The notes under the pieces: generated by a model
Seen by the model: the letters and a program-made list of their open reading frames with translations, nothing else
Told to the model about the DNA's origin: nothing
Databases searched by the model: none
From: Rhodococcoides kyotonense
GTDB taxonomy: Bacteria; Actinomycetota; Actinomycetes; Mycobacteriales; Mycobacteriaceae
Direction of reading: 5' to 3'
Assembly: GCF_001645385.1 (NCBI RefSeq)
Contig: NZ_LVHI01000001.1
Span: 297,582-361,581 of the forward strand
DNA: 64,000 nucleotides
Program-made: the position numbers and the translations under genes
In this document: in pieces, positions 34,506 to 43,998 of the stretch
Layout: every line of letters starts with the position of its first letter
Numbering within the stretch: position 1 is the first letter of the stretch

Positions 34506-35678
34506 CTACTTGGAGAACTTCTGGACGCGCTTGTCGAGGTCCTTGCGAGCCTTCTCGACCTTCTTCTCCAGCTTCGCGCGAGCCTTCTCGGTTGCTTTGT
34601 CGAAATCGCGGCTCTGCTTCTCGGCCTGCTTGCGTGCGCGCTTGCTGAGGCCCTCGGTGCGGTCGGCGGCGATGTCGACCCACTTGCTGCCGCGGTCCTG
34701 GGCCAGCTCGGCCAGCTCGGAGCCACGCTTCTGTGCCTTGTCGGCCAGCGTCGATCCGCGCTTCTGAGCGAGGTCGGCCAGATCGGATCCGCGATCCGCC
34801 GCCCGGTCGGCGAGCTTCGATCCGCGCTTCTGCGCAATCTCCGCGAGCTCCGAACTGCGGTCGGCCGCCTTGTCGGCCAGCTTGGATCCGCGCTTCTGAG
34901 CGACCTCGGCGATCTCGGAACTACGGTCGGCTGCCTTGTGTGCCCATCGGGACAGGACGGGCTGCGCGGTGTCGGCGAGCTCCGAGCTCTTCTCGGCGGC
35001 GACGTCGGCCCAGTGCGAGACGACCGGCTGCGCGGTGTCGGCGAACTGCGAGCTCTTCTCGGCGGCGACGTCGGCCCAGTGCGAGACGACCGGCTGCGCC
35101 GAATCTGCGAAGCTCGCACTGCGAGCAGCCGCGACCGAAGCGAGTTCCTTGACGCGATCGGATGCGGTGCCGAGGCGGTCGGCGGTGTCGTGCGAGCCGG
35201 GGAGTGCCGACGAGATCGACTCCGATGCCTTGCGAGCCGCACGACGGCCGCGCCACGCGAGCGACGGCTTGCCCTCGGTGTCGACCGCGGCGATCAGAAG
35301 TCCGCCGAGGAGGCTGACGTTCTTGAAGAACTGGGTGCGCTGAGCGGCCTTCGCCGCGGGGTCGGTCTCGTTCCAGAACGCGTGACCGGCGACCGTCGTC
35401 GGAACGAGGCTGCCGGCGAGAGCCAGCGACGCGATACGCGGCGCCTTGCCGGTCGCGAGCAGCAAACCTCCACCGACCTGGATCGCGCCGTTGATGCGGA
35501 CCAGCGTCTCGGGATCGTCGGGAACGTTGGAGGTGACGCTGTCCGGCAGCGCGTCCTGTCCCTGGGAGATCAACGGTGCCGCGGCCTTGGCTTTTCCAGC
35601 GGGATTCCGGAGCGCGTCGATACCTCCCGCGATGAAGATGGTCGACATCAGCGGACGGGCGATTCGGCGGACGAGCAT
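34506..35678 (-). CDS. DoxX family membrane protein with fifteen 11-residue helical repeats
   Basis: The protein is 390 residues. A DoxX-like membrane part (1-140) includes ARPLMSTIFIAGGIDALRNP, LVRINGAIQVGGGLLLATGK, IASLALAGSLVPTTVAGHAF and FFKNVSLLGGLLIAAVDTEG, with the usual four helices. Residues 180-344 are fifteen uninterrupted 11-residue units of pattern A(D/E)xAxxRxSxL, for example AEIAQKRGSKL, ADRAADRGSDL, ADLAQKRGSTL. The last 46 residues are a highly charged Lys/Arg/Glu helix ending RKDLDKRVQKFSK. AGGAGG with 7-base spacing fixes ATG 35678. The repeats predict a long amphipathic cytoplasmic helix. Function unknown; membrane or envelope binding is inference. Confidence 0.88.
   Translation of the reverse strand: MLVRRIARPLMSTIFIAGGIDALRNPAGKAKAAAPLISQGQDALPDSVTSNVPDDPETLVRINGAIQVGGGLLLATGKAPRIASLALAGSLVPTTVAGHAFWNETDPAAKAAQRTQFFKNVSLLGGLLIAAVDTEGKPSLAWRGRRAARKASESISSALPGSHDTADRLGTASDRVKELASVAAARSASFADSAQPVVSHWADVAAEKSSQFADTAQPVVSHWADVAAEKSSELADTAQPVLSRWAHKAADRSSEIAEVAQKRGSKLADKAADRSSELAEIAQKRGSKLADRAADRGSDLADLAQKRGSTLADKAQKRGSELAELAQDRGSKWVDIAADRTEGLSKRARKQAEKQSRDFDKATEKARAKLEKKVEKARKDLDKRVQKFSK
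34961..35092. repeat. Two tandem 66-bp repeats inside the DoxX-type gene
   Basis: 34961-35026 and 35027-35092 differ at only two bases. They encode two consecutive 22-residue (2 x 11) blocks. The near identity suggests recent duplication and a site for length change. Confidence 0.9.
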
Positions 35679-35808
35679 TGACAGCCTCCTGCGTAGTTCG
35701 TGGACAACGTCGATGTACGACGCGTCCGACAGGAGCTCGCCCCCGTCGACCCGCGTCGATCCACCGTATCCATACCCGGGAGTTCCGGACTTCAAGCGCG
35801 AGCGTGTT

Positions 35809-36498
35809 TCACCAGCCGCGCTGGCGCCATTCGTCCAGGTGCGGACGCTCGGCGCCGAGCGTCGTGTCCTTGCCGTGGCCCGGATAGACGACGGTGTCGT
35901 CGCCGTATTCGTCGAACAACTTCGTGCTGACGTCGTTCAGCAGGGAGGTGAAGTGCTCGGGGTCGGACGTCTTGCCGACGCCACCCGGGAACAGGGAGTC
36001 GCCGGTGAACAGGTGCGTGACACCGGACTTCGAATCGGTCAGCGCGAGGGCGATCGATCCGGGTGTGTGACCACTGAGATGAATGACGTCGAGAGTGAGT
36101 TCGCCCACCTCGACGGTGTCTCCGTCGGCCAGCAGCCGATCGGGAGCGACCGGCAGAGGTTCGGCGTCCAGGCTGTGCGCGGCGGTGGGCGACGCGGTGC
36201 CTCCGGCGATGTCTTCCAAGGCCTGCCAGTGGTCGGCGTGCTGGTGAGTCGTGACGATGAGCGCCAGGGTGGGGGCGTTCTCGTCGATCAGCTGCGACAA
36301 ACGGGTCGCGTCGTTGGCTGCGTCGATGAGCAGGGACTGGCCCGTCGCGGAACAAACGATGAGGTAGGCGTTGTTGTCCATCGGACCGACCGAAATCTTG
36401 GTGATGGTGCCACCCGTGATCGTGCGCCGTTGCGGGGCAGATTCCTGCGACACTGCGCCGGTGTAATGGTCGTCGATGACCATGAGGTGCTCGTCCAT
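35809..36498 (-). CDS. MBL-fold metallo-hydrolase
   Basis: The protein is 229 residues. The metal motif HxHxDH is present as TTHQHADHWQAL. Downstream ligands are HLSGHTPGSIAL, FTGDSLFPGGVGKTSDP (the GDxLF pattern of glyoxalase II-like enzymes) and VYPGHGKDTTLG. It probably hydrolyses a thioester such as S-lactoylglutathione or mycothiol analogues, but the substrate is not shown. Equivalent in position to Rv1637c. ATG 36498 or 36483 are possible starts; neither has a strong ribosome site. It is divergent from uvrA across 242 bases. Confidence 0.9.
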   Translation of the reverse strand: MDEHLMVIDDHYTGAVSQESAPQRRTITGGTITKISVGPMDNNAYLIVCSATGQSLLIDAANDATRLSQLIDENAPTLALIVTTHQHADHWQALEDIAGGTASPTAAHSLDAEPLPVAPDRLLADGDTVEVGELTLDVIHLSGHTPGSIALALTDSKSGVTHLFTGDSLFPGGVGKTSDPEHFTSLLNDVSTKLFDEYGDDTVVYPGHGKDTTLGAERPHLDEWRQRGW

Positions 36499-36610
36499 TT
36501 GGTGGACGCTACCGTCGCCCTCGACGCGTCGCCGCCCCGCCCCTCGGGAGCCGGTTCGGGCGCGCAGCGGGTGGCGAGAAGAGCCAGGTAGGTCGAGCGG
36601 TCCACCGAAC

Positions 36611-36633
36611 TTGTCGGTGGGTCGGCCTAGCAT
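36611..36633 (+). promoter_or_regulatory. RecA-independent DNA-damage (PafBC-type) promoter of uvrA
   Basis: TTGTCGGTG (36611-36619), eight bases, TAGCAT (36628-36633): an exact match to TTGTCRGTG-N8-TANNNT. It lies about 108 bases before the uvrA start. No LexA-type CGAAC-N4-GTTCG box is visible in the same gap. Confidence 0.85.
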
Positions 36634-36740
36634 TGCTACTGCGTGAGGTCATACCTCGCGCAGGCTTTACATGAGTTTCGGTTCGACTGTTCGGGTACGA
36701 ACGTCGGTAGGCCAGCTCGTTCGACAAAGAAGGGAACACA

Positions 36741-39680
36741 GTGGCGGATCGCCTGGTAGTACGGGGTGCGCGCGAACACAACCTGCGGGGAGTCGACATC
36801 GACCTCCCACGCGACAGCCTCGTCGTCTTCACGGGCCTGTCCGGATCGGGTAAGTCGTCGCTCGCGTTCGACACCATCTTCGCCGAGGGCCAGCGTCGCT
36901 ATGTGGAGTCCTTGTCCGCCTACGCGCGCCAGTTCCTCGGTCAGATGGACAAACCGGACGTCGACTTCATCGAGGGTCTGTCGCCGGCCGTGTCGATCGA
37001 CCAGAAGTCGACCAACCGGAACCCTCGATCGACCGTGGGCACGATCACCGAGGTCTACGACTACCTGCGCCTTCTGTACGCGCGTGCAGGCACGGCCCAC
37101 TGCCCGGTGTGCGGCGAGAAGATCGCCAAGCAGACGCCGCAGCAGATCGTCGATCAGGTGCTGGCGATGGAGGAGGGCACCAAGTTCCAGGTCCTGGCAC
37201 CCGTCGTGCGCACCCGCAAGGGCGAGTTCGTCGACCTGTTCGAGTCGCTGAACACCCAGGGGTACTCGCGTATCCGCGTCGACGGTGTCGTGCACCAGTT
37301 GACCGATCCGCCGAAGCTGAAAAAGCAGGAGAAGCACGACATCGAGGTCGTCGTCGACCGCCTCACGGTCAAGGCCAGTTCCAAGCAGCGTCTGACCGAC
37401 TCCGTCGAGACCGCCCTGCGCCTTGCCGACGGCATCGTCGTCCTCGACTTCGTCGACCGCGACGAGAACGCCCTCGATCGTGAACGCCGGTTCTCCGAGA
37501 AGCTCGCGTGCCCCAACGCACACCCGTTGTCCATCGACGATCTGGAACCGCGGTCGTTCTCGTTCAACTCCCCGTACGGCGCATGTGGGGAATGCCTCGG
37601 ACTGGGCGTGCGCAAGGAGGTCGACCCCGATCTGGTGGTACCCGACCCCGAATTGTCGCTCGGCGAGGGTGCCATCGCACCGTGGTCGATGGGCCAGACA
37701 TCCGAGTATTTCGGACGACTGCTGTCCGGTCTGGCCGACGCCATGGGCTTCGACCTGAACACGCCGTGGAACAAGCTGCCCGCAAAGGTGAAGCGAGCCG
37801 TCCTCGAAGGCAGCGACCACCAGGTCCACGTCAAGTACCGGAACCGGTACGGCCGGACCCGCTCGTACTACGCCGAGTTCGAAGGCGTCATGCCGTTCCT
37901 GCACCGTCGCCTCGAGCAGACCGAGTCCGAGCAGATGAAGGAGCGGTACGACGGCTACATGCGCGACGTGCCGTGCCCGGTGTGCGGCGGCGACCGTCTG
38001 CGCCCGGAGATCCTGTCGGTCACCATCGAGGCCGGCGGTTTCGGGCCGAAGTCCATCGCCGACGTCTGCCGGTTGTCGATTTCCGAGACCGCGGACTTCC
38101 TGAACAGCCTGACCCTCGGTAGCAAGGAAGAGGCCATCGCGGGGCAGGTGCTGAAGGAAGTGCAGGCGCGCCTCGGCTTCCTGCTCGACGTCGGCCTGGA
38201 GTACTTGTCGCTGTCGCGCGCGGCGGGGTCACTGTCCGGTGGCGAGGCGCAGCGCATCCGGTTGGCGACACAGATCGGTTCCGGTCTCGTCGGCGTTCTG
38301 TACGTTCTCGACGAACCGTCCATCGGTCTGCACCAGCGGGACAACCGTCGACTCATCGACACGTTGACGCGTCTGCGCGATCTGGGCAACACGCTGATCG
38401 TCGTCGAGCACGACGAGGACACCATTCGGACGTCCGATTGGGTCGTCGACATCGGGCCGATGGCAGGCGAGCACGGCGGCCGCGTCGTACACAGCGGGTC
38501 GTACCAGGACTTGCTGACCAACGAGGAGTCGCTCACCGGTGCCTACCTGTCGGGTCGGATGGAAATTCCACTCCCGGACTTCCGCCGGGTCGTGGACAAG
38601 AAACGACAGATCACCGTCGTGGGTGCGCGTGAGCACAATCTGCGCGGTATCGACGTCAGCTTCCCGCTCGGCGTCCTGACGTCCGTGACGGGTGTCTCGG
38701 GATCCGGGAAGTCGACGCTCGTCAACGACATCCTCGCGACGGTCATGGCGAACAAGCTCAACGGTGCACGTCAGGTACCGGGGCGGCACACCCGCATCAA
38801 CGGTCTCGATCAGCTCGACAAGCTCGTGCGGGTCGACCAGTCGCCGATCGGCCGGACGCCGCGGTCCAACGCGGCCACCTACACCGGTGTGTTCGACAAG
38901 ATTCGTACGTTGTTCGCCGCCACCACCGAGGCGAAGGTGCGCGGCTACCAGCCCGGGCGATTCTCGTTCAACGTCAAGGGCGGCCGGTGCGAGGCGTGTT
39001 CGGGCGACGGAACGCTGAAGATCGAGATGAACTTCCTGCCCGACGTCTACGTGCCGTGCGAGGTGTGCGAGGGCGCCCGCTACAACCGCGAGACGCTCGA
39101 GGTGCACTACAAGGGCAAGACCATCGCTCAAGTTCTCGACATGCCGATCGAGGAAGCCGCCGAGTTCTTCGAGCCGATCAGCTCGATCCATCGCTACTTG
39201 AAGACCTTGGTCGAGGTCGGGCTCGGCTACGTCCGGCTCGGCCAGCCGGCGACGACGTTGTCCGGCGGTGAGGCACAGCGAGTCAAGCTCGCGTCCGAGT
39301 TGCAGAAGCGGTCCACCGGCCGCACGGTGTACATCCTCGACGAGCCCACCACAGGTCTGCACTTCGAGGACATCCGCAAGCTGCTCGGTGTGGTCAACGG
39401 CCTCGTCGACAAGGGCAACACCGTCATCGTCATCGAGCACAACCTGGACGTCATCAAGACGTCCGACTGGATCATCGACATGGGTCCGGAAGGTGGTTCC
39501 GGCGGCGGAATGGTTGTGGCACAGGGCAATCCGGAGGATGTCGCCGCCGTGCCCGAGAGCTACACGGGCAAGTTCCTGCAGGAGGCGCTGACGCGTGAGC
39601 CTGTGGCTCAGCCGAAGAAGGCTGCGGCGAAGAAGGCTCCGGCGAAGAAGCGTGGTCCCCGCAAGGCCGCTGCGGTGTGA
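36741..39680 (+). CDS. uvrA: Excinuclease ABC subunit A
   Basis: Damage-recognition ATPase of nucleotide excision repair, 979 residues, dimeric with two ABC modules. The first Walker A is GLSGSGKSS at 32-40, the second GVSGSGKST near 652. LSGGEAQR signatures and [11 protein letters not shown] / [11 protein letters not shown]alker B motifs occur twice. Zinc sites are CPVCGEK, a CPNAH...CGEC pair near 255-290 in which one ligand is His, CPVCGGD, and [11 protein letters not shown]...CEVC. The Lys/Ala-rich tail ([20 protein letters not shown]) is typical of actinobacterial UvrA. GTG 36741 has AAGAAGGG upstream. Its promoter carries a damage motif. Confidence 0.98.
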   Translation: MADRLVVRGAREHNLRGVDIDLPRDSLVVFTGLSGSGKSSLAFDTIFAEGQRRYVESLSAYARQFLGQMDKPDVDFIEGLSPAVSIDQKSTNRNPRSTVGTITEVYDYLRLLYARAGTAHCPVCGEKIAKQTPQQIVDQVLAMEEGTKFQVLAPVVRTRKGEFVDLFESLNTQGYSRIRVDGVVHQLTDPPKLKKQEKHDIEVVVDRLTVKASSKQRLTDSVETALRLADGIVVLDFVDRDENALDRERRFSEKLACPNAHPLSIDDLEPRSFSFNSPYGACGECLGLGVRKEVDPDLVVPDPELSLGEGAIAPWSMGQTSEYFGRLLSGLADAMGFDLNTPWNKLPAKVKRAVLEGSDHQVHVKYRNRYGRTRSYYAEFEGVMPFLHRRLEQTESEQMKERYDGYMRDVPCPVCGGDRLRPEILSVTIEAGGFGPKSIADVCRLSISETADFLNSLTLGSKEEAIAGQVLKEVQARLGFLLDVGLEYLSLSRAAGSLSGGEAQRIRLATQIGSGLVGVLYVLDEPSIGLHQRDNRRLIDTLTRLRDLGNTLIVVEHDEDTIRTSDWVVDIGPMAGEHGGRVVHSGSYQDLLTNEESLTGAYLSGRMEIPLPDFRRVVDKKRQITVVGAREHNLRGIDVSFPLGVLTSVTGVSGSGKSTLVNDILATVMANKLNGARQVPGRHTRINGLDQLDKLVRVDQSPIGRTPRSNAATYTGVFDKIRTLFAATTEAKVRGYQPGRFSFNVKGGRCEACSGDGTLKIEMNFLPDVYVPCEVCEGARYNRETLEVHYKGKTIAQVLDMPIEEAAEFFEPISSIHRYLKTLVEVGLGYVRLGQPATTLSGGEAQRVKLASELQKRSTGRTVYILDEPTTGLHFEDIRKLLGVVNGLVDKGNTVIVIEHNLDVIKTSDWIIDMGPEGGSGGGMVVAQGNPEDVAAVPESYTGKFLQEALTREPVAQPKKAAAKKAPAKKRGPRKAAAV

Positions 39681-39695
39681 CCTCGTTCGAGCGTT

Positions 39696-39727
39696 CCGCC
39701 CTCTACACGCATGTGTGTAGAGGGCGG
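39696..39727 (+). terminator. uvrA terminator hairpin
   Basis: 13-bp perfect arms CCGCCCTCTACAC / GTGTAGAGGGCGG with a 6-base loop, 15 bases after the uvrA stop. The DUF1844 gene converges from the other side (its stop is at 39747), so it may act in both directions. Confidence 0.85.
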
Positions 39728-39746
39728 AGTCGTTTCTGGTGGGGGG

Positions 39747-40106
39747 TCAGTACACCGGGCCGGTGTACTTCTCGCCCGGGCCCTTGCCCGGCTCGTCCGG
39801 GTGCGCCGACTGCTCGCGGAAGGCCTTCTGCAGAGCCTGCAGACCTTCACGAATGGGTCCTGCGTGCGGCCCGAGGTATTCGACGGACGCGGTGACGAGG
39901 CCTGCGAGAGCCGTGATGACGCGTCGCGCCTCGTCGAGATCCAGGTAGGGGCTTTCCGACGGGTCCGCCTCGGACAAGCCGAGCTTCTCGGCGGCGGAGC
40001 TCATGAGCATCACGGCTGCGCGGCTGATGACCTCGACGGCGGGGACGTCGGCGAGTTCGCGCACGTCGTGCTCGGCGTCGTTGCCGGATTCGGGGGTGCT
40101 TGTCAT
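39747..40106 (-). CDS. DUF1844 family protein
   Basis: The protein is 119 residues, soluble and mostly helical. VEVISRAAVMLMSSAAEKLGLSE, LDLDEARRVITALAGLVTAS and the C-terminal PGKGPGEKYTGPVY are characteristic of the actinobacterial DUF1844 family, whose gene often lies next to infC. Function unknown. ATG 40106 is assumed; ATG 40118 adds four residues and has a similarly weak ribosome site. It is divergent from the infC leader, so the 140 bases upstream may be shared promoter space. Confidence 0.8.
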   Translation of the reverse strand: MTSTPESGNDAEHDVRELADVPAVEVISRAAVMLMSSAAEKLGLSEADPSESPYLDLDEARRVITALAGLVTASVEYLGPHAGPIREGLQALQKAFREQSAHPDEPGKGPGEKYTGPVY

Positions 40107-40247
40107 GCCTTCGAGCATTCCATGCCGTCGAAGATGCGCCGACGGACCACCGCCGATTCGTCGTCGGGCGGGGTGCCCTGGTAGAGTCTTCCACCGACCG
40201 TCTTCGACGCGCGCACTCGCAAGAGTTCGTTCGTACGGAGGCAGCAA

Positions 40248-40283
40248 GTGGAGCCCGACTCCCACCGGCATGCAGCACAATAG
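40248..40283 (+). CDS. Possible 11-codon leader peptide upstream of infC
   Basis: GTG 40248 follows GGAGG (40237-40241) with 6-base spacing. The frame reads MEPDSHRHAAQ and stops at TAG 40281-40283. It lies 140 bases before an intrinsic terminator and 300 bases before infC. The spacing suggests a translated leader that could control read-through. There is no run of a single amino acid that would mark classical amino-acid attenuation. Confidence 0.4.
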   Translation: MEPDSHRHAAQ

Positions 40284-40423
40284 TTGCTTCCGGTCCGGTC
40301 GCTCGACACATCGGAGTTCGATCGCAGCATTCAGGCGATTGCCTCGGATGGCCGAGCTTTCTCGTCCAGTACGAGAAGATCCATACGGCGTGAGCCGGGT
40401 GTGATCGACCGGTCGACATCGGG

Positions 40424-40458
40424 CCCTGCGCCAGCGGAATGCTGGAGCAGGGTTTTTT
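40424..40458 (+). terminator. Intrinsic terminator (attenuator) in the infC leader
   Basis: Nested stem CCCTGC/GCAGGG with inner CCAGC/GCTGG and loop GGAAT, followed directly by six T. It is 127 bases before the infC start codon, so transcripts entering from upstream should largely end here unless antitermination occurs. Confidence 0.88.
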
Positions 40459-40585
40459 CGTTGTAGAGGGCAGTGTCCTTTCGGGGACGTGTCCTGACGG
40501 CGAGATGTCGAAGGACCCGGGCAGGCGGGCTGTGCGACAGGCAGGCGGTCGGCTCGACACCACACCGCACTACCTAGGAGGCCCC

Positions 40586-41209
40586 ATCAGCACTGAGACC
40601 CGCATCAACGATCGCATCCGTGTTCCCGAGGTTCGACTCGTCGGACCCGGCGGTGAACAGGTTGGCATCGTGCGTGTTGAAGATGCACTCCGCTTGGCTC
40701 TCGAAGCCGACCTCGATCTCGTGGAAGTGGCTCCCGACGCACGTCCGCCGGTCTGCAAGATCATGGACTACGGGAAGTTCAAGTACGAGGCAGCGCAGAA
40801 GGCGCGTGAGTCGCGCAAGAACCAGACCCTCACGGTGATCAAGGAGCAGAAGCTCCGTCCGAAGATCGACGCCCACGACTACGAGACCAAGAAGCGCAAC
40901 GTCATCCGCTTCCTCGAGGCCGGGTCGAAGGTCAAGGTCACCATCATGTTCCGTGGTCGCGAGCAGTCCCGCCCCGAACTCGGCTTCCGGTTGCTGCAGC
41001 GTCTGGGCGCAGACGTTGCCGATCTGGGATTCGTCGAGACGTCCGCAAAGCAGGACGGCCGCAACATGACCATGGTTCTGGCTCCTCACAAGGGCGCCAA
41101 GACCCGAGTGAAGGCGCAGGAAAGCGCCGCCGCTCCGCAGGCGCAGCGTGCTCCGGCACCTGCCCAGCCCGCATCCGGCGACGCCCCGGCCACGCCGCCT
41201 GCAAGCTAG
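40586..41209 (+). CDS. infC: Translation initiation factor IF-3, AUC start
   Basis: Ensures fidelity of start-codon choice on the 30S subunit. The protein is 207 residues. N-domain (about 1-80, [20 protein letters not shown]), linker ([20 protein letters not shown]) and C-domain (about 90-175, [20 protein letters not shown] and [15 protein letters not shown]) are all intact. A Pro/Ala-rich tail ([20 protein letters not shown]) is specific to actinobacteria. The AGGAGG at 40576-40581 sits 4 bases before ATC 40586 and the first residues ISTETR align with the (V/M)STETR start of homologues, so ATC is the initiator. IF-3 rejects AUU/AUC starts, which gives autocontrol in E. coli. First of the infC-rpmI-rplT operon. 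Confidence 0.94.
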   Translation: MSTETRINDRIRVPEVRLVGPGGEQVGIVRVEDALRLALEADLDLVEVAPDARPPVCKIMDYGKFKYEAAQKARESRKNQTLTVIKEQKLRPKIDAHDYETKKRNVIRFLEAGSKVKVTIMFRGREQSRPELGFRLLQRLGADVADLGFVETSAKQDGRNMTMVLAPHKGAKTRVKAQESAAAPQAQRAPAPAQPASGDAPATPPAS

Positions 41210-41224
41210 ACCAGAACACGTAAG

Positions 41225-41253
41225 AACCCTGCCGACCGTCGGTCGGCAGGGTT
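41225..41253 (+). other. Hairpin between infC and rpmI
   Basis: 13-bp perfect arms AACCCTGCCGACC / GGTCGGCAGGGTT with a 3-base loop and no U-run, 15 bases after the infC stop. Likely an RNA processing or stabilising element rather than a full terminator, since rpmI and rplT follow closely. Confidence 0.7.
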
Positions 41254-41297
41254 ACAGCCGAGCAAGACCGAAGAGCACTACAGAAACCGAGGACTCC

Positions 41298-41492
41298 ATG
41301 CCCAAGCAGAAGACCCACAGTGGCGCCAAGAAGCGATTCAAGGTGTCCGGCAGCGGCAAGATCCTGCGTCAGAAGGCCGGCCGTCGCCACCTGCTGGAGC
41401 ACAAGGCAACCAAGGTGACTCGTCGCCTCGACGGTGTCGCAGTCGTCACGAAGGCCGACGAGCCGCGGGTCAAGCGCCTGCTCGGCCTCTGA
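41298..41492 (+). CDS. rpmI: 50S ribosomal protein L35
   Basis: The protein is 64 residues, basic. [20 protein letters not shown] and [20 protein letters not shown] are the L35 signature. It is a component of the large subunit. It starts at ATG 41298 with GAGGA six bases upstream (41289-41293). Followed after 90 bases by rplT in the standard infC-rpmI-rplT order. Confidence 0.97.
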   Translation: MPKQKTHSGAKKRFKVSGSGKILRQKAGRRHLLEHKATKVTRRLDGVAVVTKADEPRVKRLLGL

Positions 41493-41582
41493 TCTGGACT
41501 TCGTAGCCGGCGGCCGAGCCGTCGGCCCCTCCCTTTTTCCATCCGGGGTTCGTAGAAGCCCCCAGATCGACAGGATTCACCA

Positions 41583-41972
41583 GTGGCACGCGTAAAAAGG
41601 GCCGTCAACGCCCAGAAGAAGCGCCGTTCGATTCTCGAAGCGTCCAAGGGCTACCGCGGACAGCGCTCACGTCTGTACACCAAGGCCAAGGAGCAGCAGC
41701 TCCACTCGCTGACCTACGCCTACCGCGACCGCAAGGCGCGCAAGGGTGACTTCCGCAAGCTGTGGATCACGCGCATCAACGCTGCAGCTCGCGCGAACGA
41801 CATCACCTACAACCGCTTCGTCCAGGGCCTGAAGGCTGCGGGCGTCGAGGTCGACCGCAAGATCCTCGCGGAGCTTGCCGTCTCGGACGCCGCGGCATTC
41901 GCCGGCCTGGTCGCAGTGGCCAAGGCTGCTCTGCCTGCCGACGTCAACGCTCCTGCCGGAGAAGCAGCCTGA
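41583..41972 (+). CDS. rplT: 50S ribosomal protein L20
   Basis: The protein is 129 residues. [30 protein letters not shown] and the helical C-terminal half with [20 protein letters not shown] are typical. L20 binds early in 50S assembly and in several bacteria represses its own operon by binding the mRNA. GTG start 41583. The tail [17 protein letters not shown] is slightly longer than in E. coli (118 residues). Confidence 0.97.
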   Translation: MARVKRAVNAQKKRRSILEASKGYRGQRSRLYTKAKEQQLHSLTYAYRDRKARKGDFRKLWITRINAAARANDITYNRFVQGLKAAGVEVDRKILAELAVSDAAAFAGLVAVAKAALPADVNAPAGEAA

Positions 41973-42010
41973 GCAGGTTGACTCACGTCGATCCAGACCC
42001 GAAACGACCC

Positions 42011-43955
<1,945 letters not shown>

Positions 43956-43998
43956 CCTTCATTCCTGCATCAGACACGTAGAGAGAGCTGAACGCACC

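Larger units (their letters stand above)
40107..40585 (+). other. Long infC leader region
   Basis: The 479-base gap between the DUF1844 gene and infC holds a candidate leader peptide frame (40248-40283), an intrinsic terminator (40424-40458) and the infC ribosome site AGGAGG (40576-40581). No other frame with a credible start is visible. Confidence 0.6.

Noticed and set aside
34370..35242. N-terminal extension of the helR frame beyond TTG 34369
   Set aside because: It is Arg/Ser/Thr-rich and lies over the repeat region of the DoxX-type gene, which has the same strand, another frame and a strong ribosome site.
36661..36735. Possible LexA box before uvrA (GTTCGGGTACGAAC)
   Set aside because: The half-sites are in the reverse orientation to the actinobacterial SOS box CGAAC-N4-GTTCG, so LexA binding is not expected.
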